Assembly: GCA_023437345.1 (NCBI GenBank)
Contig: JAEZGC010000233.1
Location: forward strand, 1-38,814
Direction of reading: 5' to 3'
DNA from: Actinomycetes bacterium
GTDB lineage: Bacteria; Actinomycetota; Actinomycetes; Propionibacteriales; Propionibacteriaceae
Length of the DNA: 38,814 nt
Of the stretch, positions 8,393 through 16,968 are shown in pieces. The notes below the pieces were generated by a model. It worked only from the letters and a program-made list of their open reading frames with translations. It made no database searches and was not told the origin of the DNA. Numbering within the stretch: position 1 is the first letter of the stretch; each line of letters begins with the position of its first letter. Both the position numbers and the translations under genes were made by a program.

Positions 8393-9657
8393 CGGGTGCT
8401 CCCTGCGCGGTTGGTGTGGGCATTGGTGACAGCGACGGCGACGTTGTGGCCGCCGAAGCCGAAGGAGTTGTTGATCGCTGCGATGTCGCCCTCCGGCAGC
8501 GGACGCGGGCTGGTCGCGATGTCGATCCCGAGGTCGGGCTCGGGGTCCTCAAGGTTGATGGTCGGCGGCGCCAACCGGTCCCTGACCGCCAGCACTGACG
8601 CGATGGTCTCCAGCGCGCCGGCGCCGCCCAGCAGGTGGCCGGTCATCGACTTCGTGCTGGTCACCACCACGTGGTCGGTGTCGGCGCCGAGCGCCGTCCG
8701 GATCGAGCCGGCCTCGGTGACATCGCCCTGCGGGGTGGAGGTGCCGTGGGCGTTGACGTGGACGATGTCGGACGGGCTGAGCCCCGAGTCGGCCAGCGCC
8801 TTCAGCATCGCCCCGGACTGGCCCTCGCCGGTCGGGTCGGGCTGCACTATGTCGTGTCCGTCGGCGGTGATGCCGGCCCCGGCGATCGTGCCGTAGATCC
8901 GGGCGCCGCGGGCTGTGGCGTGCTCCAGCGTCTCCAGGATGAGGATGGCGGCGCCCTCGCCCAGCACGAAGCCGTCGCGTCCCTTGTCCCACGGACGGGA
9001 GGCGCGTTCGGGCTCGTCGTTGCGGCGCGACAGCGCCTGCATCTGGGCGAACGCGGCCATCGGCAGCGGGTGGATGGTCGCCTCGGCGCCGCCGGCGACG
9101 AAGATGTCAGCCCGTCCGAGCCGCAGCTGGTCCAGCGCCTGGGCAATCGCCTCGTTGGAGGAGGCGCAGGCCGAGACGGGGGTGTGCACCCCCGCCTTGG
9201 CGTGCACCGCCAGCCCGACGTTCGCCGCCGGCGCGTTGGCCATCAGCATCGGGATCGTGAACGGGCTGACCCGCCGGGCACCCTTGTCTCGCTGGGCGTC
9301 CCAGTTGTTGAGCAGCGAGTGGAGCCCGCCGATGCCGGACCCGATGGACACTCCCAGCCGGAACGCGTCGAGGTCGTTGTCGCCCTCCCAGGTGAAACCG
9401 GCGTCGGCCCAGGCCTCCTGGGCGGCGATCAGCGCGAGCTGGGTCGCCCGGTCGAGCCGACGGGCCTTCACCCGGTCGATGACCTCGGACGGGTCGACCT
9501 TGACGAAGGCGGCAATCCGGGCGGGCAGCTCGGCCGCCCACTCCGCGGTGATCCCGGTCACGCCGGACTCGCCTGCGAGCAGGGCCTGCCAGGTGGACGC
9601 GAGGTCACCACCCAGCGGGGTGGTGGCCCCCATCCCCGTGATCACGATCTCTGTCAT
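8389..9657 (-). CDS. fabF: Beta-ketoacyl-ACP synthase II
   Basis: 422-residue condensing enzyme that elongates acyl-ACP with malonyl-ACP in type II fatty acid synthesis (cytoplasm). The Cys-His-His triad is intact: nucleophile Cys in VSACASSNEA, His in VNAHGTSTPQGD and His in KSMTGHLLGGAGALE; NSFGFGGHN lies near the C-terminus. Length is normal for FabF. It starts at ATG 9657, five bases after the acpP stop, and its stop overlaps the accD start (ATGA). It is the sole FabF-type synthase visible here, in the standard actinobacterial position after acpP. Confidence 0.95.
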   Translation of the reverse strand: MTEIVITGMGATTPLGGDLASTWQALLAGESGVTGITAEWAAELPARIAAFVKVDPSEVIDRVKARRLDRATQLALIAAQEAWADAGFTWEGDNDLDAFRLGVSIGSGIGGLHSLLNNWDAQRDKGARRVSPFTIPMLMANAPAANVGLAVHAKAGVHTPVSACASSNEAIAQALDQLRLGRADIFVAGGAEATIHPLPMAAFAQMQALSRRNDEPERASRPWDKGRDGFVLGEGAAILILETLEHATARGARIYGTIAGAGITADGHDIVQPDPTGEGQSGAMLKALADSGLSPSDIVHVNAHGTSTPQGDVTEAGSIRTALGADTDHVVVTSTKSMTGHLLGGAGALETIASVLAVRDRLAPPTINLEDPEPDLGIDIATSPRPLPEGDIAAINNSFGFGGHNVAVAVTNAHTNRAGSTR

Positions 9658-9662
9658 GGGAT

Positions 9663-9905
9663 CTACAGGTGGGCCTCGATGAAGGCGACGGCGTCGCCGA
9701 CTGTCTTGAGGTTCTTCGACTCCTCATCGGGGATGGTGACGCCGAACTTCTCCTCGCACCCGACGAGGATCTCAACCATCGCCAGCGAGTCGACGTCGAG
9801 GTCCTCGACGAAGGACTTGTCGAGCTGGACCTCATCGACGGGGACGCCGGCGACGTCGTTGACGAGCTCCGCGAGCTGGACGCGGATCTCTTCTGTGGTG
9901 GCCAT
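9663..9905 (-). CDS. acpP: Acyl carrier protein
   Basis: 80-residue acidic acyl carrier protein that carries growing acyl chains on a phosphopantetheine arm. The attachment serine lies in VDSLAMVEI near residue 38, inside the canonical DSL motif. A strong AAGGAG sits nine bases before ATG 9905. It lies between fabH and fabF in the fab operon. Length and the helix II signature match AcpP; no other carrier protein is encoded nearby. Confidence 0.96.
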   Translation of the reverse strand: MATTEEIRVQLAELVNDVAGVPVDEVQLDKSFVEDLDVDSLAMVEILVGCEEKFGVTIPDEESKNLKTVGDAVAFIEAHL

Positions 9906-9953
9906 CTGGGTGTTCTCCTTCTTGTTGGTGTCGGGTTCCGGCGTCGCCGGGGA

Positions 9954-10949
9954 TCAGGGGAGGGTGACGACCTGCCCGGCGTAGACCAGGCCGGCGCCGA
10001 AGCCGATCAGCAGCGCGGTCTGCCCGCTGTGGGCCTGGCCGGAGGACAGCAGGGCGTCCATGGCGATCGGGACGGAGGCCGCCGAGTTGTTGCCGTAGCC
10101 CTGGATGGTGCGCGCGACCACGACCTTCTCGGGGAGCTTCAGGTAGCGCAGCAGGGTGTCGGTGATCCGGTTGTTGGCCTGGTGGGGGATGAAGACGTCG
10201 AGCTCGTCTGCGGTGAGGCCCGATTCGGTGAGGCACTTCGACGCCGCCTGGGCGATGAAGCCGGTGGCCCACTTGAAGACCGCCCGGCCGTCCATCGCCA
10301 GCGAGGGCCAGGTCGACTCGCTGACGGCGTCCTGCCAGTCAGCGGTCTGCCAGATCGCGGCGGCCTGGGAGCCGTCCGACCCCCACACGACAGGACCGAT
10401 CCCGTTGGTGTCGCTGGGGCCGACGACTGCCGCGCCGGCGCCGTCGGAGAACAGGAACGCGGTGCCGCGGTCGGTGACGTCGGTCATCCGGCTGAGCGTC
10501 TCGGCCCCGATCACCACGACGTGGCGGGCCTGGCCGGCGCGGATCATGCCCTCGGCCTGGGCCAGCGCGTAGCAGAACCCGGCGCAGGCGGCCGAGATGT
10601 CGTAGGCGACGGCGTCGACCATGCCGAGTTGGGTCGCCAGTCGCGGCGCCAGGGCTGGGGTCTGGTGGAAGTGGGAGACGGTGGCCAGCACCAGGGCGTC
10701 GATCTCGGACGGCGCCAGCCCGGCCCGTTCGATGGCCTGTCCGGCGGCCTGCAGGGCAAGGCTCTCCAGGGTCTCGTCGTCGGAGATCCAGCGGCGCTCC
10801 CGGATGCCGGTGCGCTGCTGGATCCACTCGTCGGAGGAGTCGATGAACTGCACCATGTGCTCGTTGTCGAGCACCCGGCTGGGCACCGCGGCGCCGACCG
10901 ACAGGATGCGGGCGTAACGGGCCCCCGCGCTGGCCTTCAGTTCGCTCAC
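9954..10949 (-). CDS. fabH: Beta-ketoacyl-ACP synthase III
   Basis: 331-residue KAS III that condenses an acyl-CoA primer with malonyl-ACP to start fatty acid synthesis; in actinobacteria primers are often branched or propionyl. Catalytic residues are visible: Cys in ISAACAGFCYAL, His in FIPHQANNRI and Asn in GYGNNSAAS. GTG at 10949 overlaps the fabD stop (GTGA); the much longer open frame upstream runs through fabD and is not coding. Primer specificity cannot be judged from sequence alone. Confidence 0.95.
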   Translation of the reverse strand: MSELKASAGARYARILSVGAAVPSRVLDNEHMVQFIDSSDEWIQQRTGIRERRWISDDETLESLALQAAGQAIERAGLAPSEIDALVLATVSHFHQTPALAPRLATQLGMVDAVAYDISAACAGFCYALAQAEGMIRAGQARHVVVIGAETLSRMTDVTDRGTAFLFSDGAGAAVVGPSDTNGIGPVVWGSDGSQAAAIWQTADWQDAVSESTWPSLAMDGRAVFKWATGFIAQAASKCLTESGLTADELDVFIPHQANNRITDTLLRYLKLPEKVVVARTIQGYGNNSAASVPIAMDALLSSGQAHSGQTALLIGFGAGLVYAGQVVTLP

Positions 10950-12157
10950 GCGGCGCTCCCGCCGGCGCCCTCGGAGTGGGGGTGCAGTCGGACCAGCGGC
11001 TGGCCGGGTGCCACCGGGTCGCCGTCCTCGACCAGCCATTCGACGACGGTCCCGCCGTGCGGGGTGGCGACGTCGGCAGTGGCGCGCAGCGTGGAGACCT
11101 GGCCGACCACCGTGGCCGGGTCGAGGACGTCGCCGGCGGCCAGGCCGGCGGCGCGGGCGAAGGTGCCCTTGCTGGGGGAGACGACCAGCTTCCAGCCCGG
11201 CGAGGTCGACATCGCCGAGGTGGTGGCAGGGTCGGCGTGCGCGGCCACGAAGTCGCGGGCGGCCGGGATCTGGTCGGGGGTGTTCAGGGCGAACAGTTCG
11301 ACGCCCTTCAGGTTGCGCTTGGCGATCCCGGTGAGGGCACCGGCCGGTGGCAGTTCGAGCAGCCCGGTGACGCCGAGGTCTGCCATCGTCTGCAGGCACA
11401 GGTCCCAGCGGACCGGGTTGGCGACCTGGTTGACCAGCCGCTTGAGGTACTCCCGGCCGCTCTGCACCACGGTGCCGTCGGCATTGGACAGCAGCCGGGT
11501 GCGCGGGTCGTGGGTGGAGATCGCCCGGGCCAGGCCGGCCAGGTGGGCCACGGCGGGTTCCATGTGGACGGTGTGGAAGGCGCCGGCCACGCTGAGCTGG
11601 ATGAGGCGGGCCCTGGCCGGCGGGTTCGCGGCCAGCTCGGCCAGCTGCTCGACTGTGCCGGCGGCGACGATCTGGCCGGAACCGTTGTGGTTGGCGGCGG
11701 TCAGCCCGGCTGCCTCGATGGCGGCGAGCACCGCTTCGGGATCGCCGCCGACGACTGCCACCATCGAGGTCGGACGTGCCGCGCTCGCCGCGGCCATCTG
11801 CCGTCCGCGCTCCCTGACGAAGACCATCGCCTGCTCGGCGCTCAGCACCCCGACGCCGCTGGCCGCGGTGATCTCACCGACTGAGTGGCCGGCCGCCATC
11901 CCGACCCGGCCGAAGGCGTCCCCGGGCGACGGGAACAGCTCAAGGGCGGTGATCAGGCCGGCGGCGACCAGCAGCGGCTGCGCGACGGCGGTGTCCCGGA
12001 TCGTCTCGGCGTCGGCCTTGGTGCCGTAGTGGGCGAGGTCGATGCCGGCCACCGTGGACAGCCAGTTCAGCCGCTCGGCAGTCCGGCTCTCGGTCAGCCA
12101 GGGTTCCAGGAAGCCAGGGGTCTGGGCGCCCTGACCGGGCGCGACGATTGCGAGCAC
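10946..12157 (-). CDS. fabD: Malonyl-CoA:ACP transacylase with C-terminal biotinyl-like domain
   Basis: 403-residue FabD that loads malonate from CoA onto acyl carrier protein. The acyltransferase domain (~1-305) has APGQGAQTPGF at the start, nucleophile Ser92 in GHSVGE, and the His region AFHTVHM. GTG at 12157 gives an N-terminus like other actinobacterial FabD proteins, although a GTG at 12217 is open. The protein is about 90 residues longer than usual. Residues 321-393 resemble a BCCP (AccB) domain: SPSKGTFAR corresponds to SPMVGTFYR, and GTVVEWLVEDGDPVAPGQPL is the second half. The biotinylated Lys position is Arg358 (TLRA instead of AMKM). The extra domain is therefore probably not biotinylated; its role is unknown. 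Confidence 0.93.
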   Translation of the reverse strand: MLAIVAPGQGAQTPGFLEPWLTESRTAERLNWLSTVAGIDLAHYGTKADAETIRDTAVAQPLLVAAGLITALELFPSPGDAFGRVGMAAGHSVGEITAASGVGVLSAEQAMVFVRERGRQMAAASAARPTSMVAVVGGDPEAVLAAIEAAGLTAANHNGSGQIVAAGTVEQLAELAANPPARARLIQLSVAGAFHTVHMEPAVAHLAGLARAISTHDPRTRLLSNADGTVVQSGREYLKRLVNQVANPVRWDLCLQTMADLGVTGLLELPPAGALTGIAKRNLKGVELFALNTPDQIPAARDFVAAHADPATTSAMSTSPGWKLVVSPSKGTFARAAGLAAGDVLDPATVVGQVSTLRATADVATPHGGTVVEWLVEDGDPVAPGQPLVRLHPHSEGAGGSAA

Positions 12158-12310
12158 GACGTCAACTCTGTCCTGCCGCGGGCCGCTGGCGGGGGCTGTC
12201 CACGACGAAAAGGTCACCCCACCCTTGTATGGTTCCTACAAGCCCCACCCGGGTTCTCAGGGTGTATGAGGTAGCCCAGTTGTCAGGATCGTGGATTCCT
12301 GAGAGGTTCC
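12158..12310 (-). promoter_or_regulatory. Fatty acid operon control region
   Basis: This 153-base gap lies between the fasR-like gene and fabD, both on the minus strand. It contains an inverted repeat CTTGTA-7-TACAAG at 12224-12242, about 70-85 bases upstream of the fabD start. This is a candidate operator for the adjacent FasR-like regulator. A CTGACA/CATACA pairing nearby could be part of a promoter, but the spacing is not ideal. Confidence 0.4.
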
Positions 12311-13489
12311 TTAACCGAGCAGGCGGCCGAGGGTGAGGGCCAGCTGGAGCACGTAGCCGTCGCGGGCGTCGGCGGGGGAGTAGCCGGTGAGCTCCTGGAT
12401 CCGCCGTAGCCGGTAGCGCACCGTGTTGGGGTGGATGTAGCGGGCCCTGGCGGTCGCCTCGATGGACCCGCCCTGCGCCAGGTACTCGGTGAGCGTGGTC
12501 ACCAGTTCGCCGCCGGCGGCGACCAGCGGCTGGTAGATGTCGGTCACCAGCAGCCGCCGGGCATGGCCGTCCCCGGCCAGCACCCGCTCCGGCAGCAGGT
12601 CGGCCGAAGCCACCGGACGCGGGACCTGCGGCCAGGCGTGCGCCGCGCGAACCCCGGACAGCGCCGAGCGAGCGCTGCCGACGGCGTCCGACAGGCTGTC
12701 CACTATCGGGCCCACCACCACGTCCCCGGCACCGAAGTGGTCGACGAAACCCGCCACGAGGGCCACCAGCGGCGGCATCTCGGTGAGCTCGGTCCCGACC
12801 AGGACGACCAGCCGGTCGCCCTGCTGGGCGGCCAGCACGTCACTGTGCCGGTCCGCCGCCGCCTCCCGGATCGCCTCGATCGCCGGGCCGGGGTCGGGCG
12901 GGGCGGGACCTATCACCACCGCCACCCGCGGCGGGTTCGACCAGCCCAGGGCAGAGGCCCGCGAGGCGACCGACTCGTCGGCGTCGCCGCGGATCACGGC
13001 GTCCACCACCAGCGCCTCCAGCCGCTCGTCCCAGCGGCCGCGCAGTTCGGCGGCGCGGGCGTACACCTCGGCGGCACCGAAGGCAACCTCGCGGGAGTAA
13101 TAGACGATGGCCAGCTTCAGCGGCACCTGGTCGTCGGGTGGCAGCCGGGCGATCTCGGTCTCGACGGTGTCGATGGTGGTCCGCATCAGGTCGACGGTCT
13201 GGTGCAGCGTGATCTGACGGGTCAGCGCCCGGGGCGCGGCGTCGAAGATGCTGCGGGGCGGGCTGCCCGCCCCGCCCTCGGCGAACCAGGTGATGAACCC
13301 GTCGATCCCCGAGCGGGCGACGACTGTGATCCAGGACCGGTTCTCGGCGTCCAGCTGGGCGAACCACGGGTGCTGCTCGGCGATCCTGGCCATCGCGGCG
13401 GTGTTGAGCGCGGCGGCCGAGGACCGCAGGCCGCGCGCCAGCCGCGCCCTGTCCCGCTCCGACGGCCACCAGTCAGCGGCGCTCGCCAT
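12311..13489 (-). CDS. fasR: PucR-type transcriptional regulator, FasR-like
   Basis: 392-residue regulator with a PucR C-terminal helix-turn-helix (residues ~330-388: YLAQGGSIEATARARYIH, then NTVRYRLRRIQELTGYS). The N-terminal two thirds is a sensor-like region with GGDEF/PucR-type character. In Streptomyces, FasR lies directly upstream of fabD-fabH-acpP-fabF and activates it; the same position here supports that role. ATG at 13489 is preceded by AGGAG, so the longer frame to 13663 is not used. It is divergent from aceE, so the shared intergenic region could also couple acetyl-CoA supply to lipid synthesis (inference). Confidence 0.88.
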   Translation of the reverse strand: MASAADWWPSERDRARLARGLRSSAAALNTAAMARIAEQHPWFAQLDAENRSWITVVARSGIDGFITWFAEGGAGSPPRSIFDAAPRALTRQITLHQTVDLMRTTIDTVETEIARLPPDDQVPLKLAIVYYSREVAFGAAEVYARAAELRGRWDERLEALVVDAVIRGDADESVASRASALGWSNPPRVAVVIGPAPPDPGPAIEAIREAAADRHSDVLAAQQGDRLVVLVGTELTEMPPLVALVAGFVDHFGAGDVVVGPIVDSLSDAVGSARSALSGVRAAHAWPQVPRPVASADLLPERVLAGDGHARRLLVTDIYQPLVAAGGELVTTLTEYLAQGGSIEATARARYIHPNTVRYRLRRIQELTGYSPADARDGYVLQLALTLGRLLG

Positions 13490-13653
13490 ACCGCTCCTCT
13501 CCCCGGCCTGCAGCCTAACCGGCCGGCGGGTGCGCAGCGCCGGCGGCGTCCCGACTCGCGACCTGGCGCCCCCCGCATGACCAGCCCTGACGCAGCCGTC
13601 GCGGGGTCCGGGCCGGGGGTGGGAGGATAGGCAGACGGGTACAGCCCGGCTGG

Positions 13654-13659
13654 TAGGTT
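13654..13659 (+). promoter_or_regulatory. Candidate -10 box for aceE
   Basis: TAGGTT in the fasR/aceE divergent region (13490-13716) fits the actinobacterial -10 consensus TANNNT and lies 57 bases before the aceE start. No convincing -35 is visible, so the call rests on a single hexamer. Confidence 0.3.
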
Positions 13660-13716
13660 GCATGGTTGGACGGCCCGCGACCCGGGCGGCCCGACGTGAC
13701 GAGGAAAGGGAAGGCT

Positions 13717-16479
13717 GTGGCTAATCGCGACTCGATGGGACCGATCCTCAACGGGCTGCCGACGAATCTGCCCGACATCGACTCGGAGGAGACCGCCGAG
13801 TGGCTGGAGTCGCTGGACAGCATGATCGACGAGGTCGGACGCAACCGCGCCCGCTACGTCATGCTGAAGCTGCTGGAGCGCTCCCGCGAGCGGCAGATCG
13901 GCGTCCCCTCGCTGGTGGCGACCGACTACGTGAACACCATCCCGCCGGAGCGTGAGCCCTGGTACCCCGGCGACGTCGAGCTGGAGCGCAAGTTCCGCCG
14001 GCTGGTCCGCTGGAACGCCGCCATCATGGTGCACCGGGCGCAGCGTCCGGGTGTCGGCGTCGGGGGCCACATCTCGTCCTATGCCTCCTCGGCGACCCTG
14101 TACGAGGTGGGCTTCAACCACTTCTTCCGCGGCAAGGACCACCCCGGCGGCGGCGACCAGATTTTCTTCCAGGGCCACGCCAGCCCCGGCATGTACGCCC
14201 GCGCCTTCCTTGAGGGCCGGCTCGACGAGCACGACCTGAACGGCTTCCGGCAGGAGAAGAGCCACATCGTCGACGGCAAGGTGCGCGCCCTTCCGTCCTA
14301 CCCCCACCCACGCCAGATGCCCGGGTTCTGGGAGTTCCCGACCGTGTCGATGGGCCTTGGCCCGATCGCGGCGATCTACCAGGCGCAGTTCAACAAGTAC
14401 CTGCACAACCGCGGCATGAAGGACACCGCCGACCAGCGGGTCTGGGCCTTCCTCGGTGACGGCGAGATGGACGAGGTCGAGAGCCGCGGCGCCCTGCAAC
14501 TGGCCGCCTACGAGCAGCTCGACAACCTGACCTTCGTCGTCAACTGCAACCTGCAACGCCTCGACGGCCCGGTGCGCGGCAACGGCAAGATCATGCAGGA
14601 ACTGGAGAGCTTCTTCCGCGGCGCCGGCTGGAACGTGATCAAGGTCGTGTGGGGCCGCGGCTGGGACCCGCTGCTGGCCGCCGACCGCGACGGTGCGCTG
14701 CTGAACGTGATGAACACCACCACCGACGGCGACTACCAGACCTTCAAGGCCAACGACGGCGGCTACGTCCGCAAGCACTTCTTCGGTCGCGACGCGCGGA
14801 CCGCGAAGATGGTCGAGGACTGGTCGGACGAGCGGATCTGGGCGCTGACCCGCGGTGGCCACGACTACCACAAGGTGTACGCCGCCTACGACGCCGCGAC
14901 GAAGTTCACCGGTGCGCCGACGGTGATCCTGGCCCACACCATCAAGGGCTACTTCCTCGGATCGCACTTCGCCGGTCGCAATGCGACCCACCAGATGAAG
15001 AAGCTGGCCCTGGATGACCTGAAGCAGTTCCGGGACCGGCTCGACATGCCGATCAGCGACGCGGTGCTGGAGGAGAACCCGTACCAGCCGCCGTACATCA
15101 ACCCCGGTCCGTCCGACGACCGGATCCGGTACGTCATGGAGCGCCGCAAGACCCTTGGCGGGTCGATCCCCGAGCGTCGCAACACGCCCAAGCCGATCAA
15201 GCTGCCCGACGACAAGTCCTATGACATCGCGCGCAAGGGCTCGGGCAACCAGCCGGTCGCCACCACCATGGCGTGGGTGCGGCTGCTGAAGGACCTGATG
15301 CGGGACAAGGAGTTCGCCCCGCACGTCGTGCCGATCATCCCCGACGAGGCCCGCACCTTCGGCATGGACTCGTTCTTCCCGACGATCAAGATCTATTCCC
15401 CGCACGGCCAGACCTACACCCCGGTCGACCACGAGCTGATGCTCGCCTACCGGGAGTCGACCCAGGGCCAGATCCTGCACACCGGCATCAACGAGGCCGG
15501 GTCGGTCGCCGCCTTCCAGGCGGTGGGCACGTCCTACGCCACCCACGGCGTCCACATGGTGCCGATCTACGTCTTCTACTCGATGTTCGGGTTCCAGCGG
15601 ACCGGCGACGCGATCTGGGCTGCGGCCGACCAACTGGCGCGCGGCTTCATGATCGGGGCCACCGCGGGACGCACCACGCTGACCGGCGAGGGCACCCAGC
15701 ACATGGACGGCCACAGCCACATGATCTCGGCGACCAACCCTGCGGTGATCTCCTGGGATCCGGCCTACGCCTACGAGATCGGCTACATCATGCAGGACGG
15801 CCTGCGGCGGATGTACGGCGAGAACCCCGAGGACGTCATCTACTACCTCACCGTCTACAACGAGCCGATGCTGCAGCCGGTCGAGCCGGAGAACGTCGAC
15901 GTCGAAGGCATCGTGAAGGGCATGTACCTGCTCAAGGAGGGATCCTTCGAGGGGGTGGGGGCTGACGCCCGTCGGGCCCAGCTGCTGGCCTCCGGGGTCG
16001 GCGTGGCCTGGGCGCTGGAGGCGCAGGAGCTGCTGAAGAAGGACTTCGGCGTGGTCGCCGACGTGTGGAGCGTCACCTCGTGGACCGAGCTGCGCCGCGA
16101 CGGCCTGGCCGCCGACGAGCACGCGTTCCTGCATCCCGACGAGCCGGCGCGGGTGCCGTGGGTGACCCAGAAGCTGGCAGACCGGCCCGGCCCCGTGGTC
16201 GCCGTCTCCGACTACATGCGCCAGGTGCAGGACCAGATCATCAACTGGGTCCCGGGCGACTTCGTATCGTTGGGCGCCGACGGCTTCGGCTTCTCCGACA
16301 CCCGGGCCGCCGCACGCCGGTTCTTCCACATCGACGGCCCGTCGATTGCGGTGCGGACGCTGCAGCAGCTCGCCAGGCGGGGCGAGGTCGATCCGTCCTG
16401 GCCGGGCAAGGCGGCCGAGCTGTACCGGCTCGACGACATCCGGGCGGGTAGCTCCGGTGCAGTCGGTGGTGACGCCTGA
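13717..16479 (+). CDS. aceE: Pyruvate dehydrogenase E1 component, homodimeric type
   Basis: 920-residue thiamine diphosphate enzyme that decarboxylates pyruvate and reductively acetylates the E2 lipoyl group, feeding acetyl-CoA to the TCA cycle and lipid synthesis. The ThDP/Mg site runs from GDGEMDE to NLTFVVNCN, and HxGH-type segments such as GVGVGGHISS lie near the front. GQTYTPVDHELM and EGTQHMDGHSHM are typical of AceE. GTG at 13717 has GAAAGGGAAGG upstream; the extra 17 codons back to 13666 are unlikely. Actinobacteria characteristically use this single-chain E1. The E2 and E3 genes are not in the window. Confidence 0.97.
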   Translation: MANRDSMGPILNGLPTNLPDIDSEETAEWLESLDSMIDEVGRNRARYVMLKLLERSRERQIGVPSLVATDYVNTIPPEREPWYPGDVELERKFRRLVRWNAAIMVHRAQRPGVGVGGHISSYASSATLYEVGFNHFFRGKDHPGGGDQIFFQGHASPGMYARAFLEGRLDEHDLNGFRQEKSHIVDGKVRALPSYPHPRQMPGFWEFPTVSMGLGPIAAIYQAQFNKYLHNRGMKDTADQRVWAFLGDGEMDEVESRGALQLAAYEQLDNLTFVVNCNLQRLDGPVRGNGKIMQELESFFRGAGWNVIKVVWGRGWDPLLAADRDGALLNVMNTTTDGDYQTFKANDGGYVRKHFFGRDARTAKMVEDWSDERIWALTRGGHDYHKVYAAYDAATKFTGAPTVILAHTIKGYFLGSHFAGRNATHQMKKLALDDLKQFRDRLDMPISDAVLEENPYQPPYINPGPSDDRIRYVMERRKTLGGSIPERRNTPKPIKLPDDKSYDIARKGSGNQPVATTMAWVRLLKDLMRDKEFAPHVVPIIPDEARTFGMDSFFPTIKIYSPHGQTYTPVDHELMLAYRESTQGQILHTGINEAGSVAAFQAVGTSYATHGVHMVPIYVFYSMFGFQRTGDAIWAAADQLARGFMIGATAGRTTLTGEGTQHMDGHSHMISATNPAVISWDPAYAYEIGYIMQDGLRRMYGENPEDVIYYLTVYNEPMLQPVEPENVDVEGIVKGMYLLKEGSFEGVGADARRAQLLASGVGVAWALEAQELLKKDFGVVADVWSVTSWTELRRDGLAADEHAFLHPDEPARVPWVTQKLADRPGPVVAVSDYMRQVQDQIINWVPGDFVSLGADGFGFSDTRAAARRFFHIDGPSIAVRTLQQLARRGEVDPSWPGKAAELYRLDDIRAGSSGAVGGDA

Positions 16480-16485
16480 GTTTCC

Positions 16486-16515
16486 TTGGTTGTCGCGGCC
16501 CTGACTGGCTAGGCT
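16486..16515 (+). promoter_or_regulatory. Candidate promoter for the DUF3052 gene
   Basis: TTGGTT (16486-16491) and TAGGCT (16510-16515) are separated by 18 bases, an acceptable SigA-type layout, and sit 36 bases before the GTG start. Confidence 0.45.
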
Positions 16516-16551
16516 TCACCCATCGATCAGCCGGAAAGGGAGGGGTCAGGC

Positions 16552-16968
16552 GTGAGCACCGCGCCCGGTTCAAGCAACCGTGCCGTCGCCATGGGTCTGG
16601 ACAGGGGCGTGGCCGTGCAGGAAATCGGCTGGGACTCCGATGTCGACGAGGAACTGCGCGACGACATCATGGACCTCACCGGTGAGGAGTTCGTCTACGA
16701 GGCGGTCGAGGCCGTGGACGTCGTCCTGCTGTGGTGGCGCGCCGAGGACGGGGACCTGGCCGACGGGCTGGTCGACGCGCTGACCGACCTGGCGTCGCAC
16801 GGCGTGATCTGGCTGCTCACCCCGAAGGTGGGCCGGCCCGGCTACGTGGATGCCACAGACCTGGCTGAGGCGGCGCTGACCGCCGGGCTTTCCCTGGCGA
16901 ACGCTGCCTCGCTCGCCTCGAAGTGGCAGGCACACAAGCTGGTACGGCCCAAGGGCATCAGGCGGTGA
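16552..16968 (+). CDS. DUF3052 family protein
   Basis: 138-residue acidic actinobacterial DUF3052 protein of unknown function. Conserved-looking segments are GVAVQEIGWDSDVDEELR, VVLLWWRAEDGDL and WLLTPKVGRPGYV; the C-terminus is basic (ending KGIRR). No signal peptide or membrane helix. GTG at 16552 follows a strong purine-rich GAAAGGGAGGGG. It lies directly downstream of aceE, an association I recall in other actinobacteria, and its stop overlaps the next gene (GTGA). Confidence 0.9.
   Translation: MSTAPGSSNRAVAMGLDRGVAVQEIGWDSDVDEELRDDIMDLTGEEFVYEAVEAVDVVLLWWRAEDGDLADGLVDALTDLASHGVIWLLTPKVGRPGYVDATDLAEAALTAGLSLANAASLASKWQAHKLVRPKGIRR

Noticed and set aside
13222..16329. Very long minus-strand open frame (1035 codons) opposite aceE and the fasR-like gene
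   Set aside because: It mirrors aceE in the opposite strand of high-GC DNA, its composition is His/Val/Gly/Asp-rich and it has no domain; aceE has full catalytic motifs.
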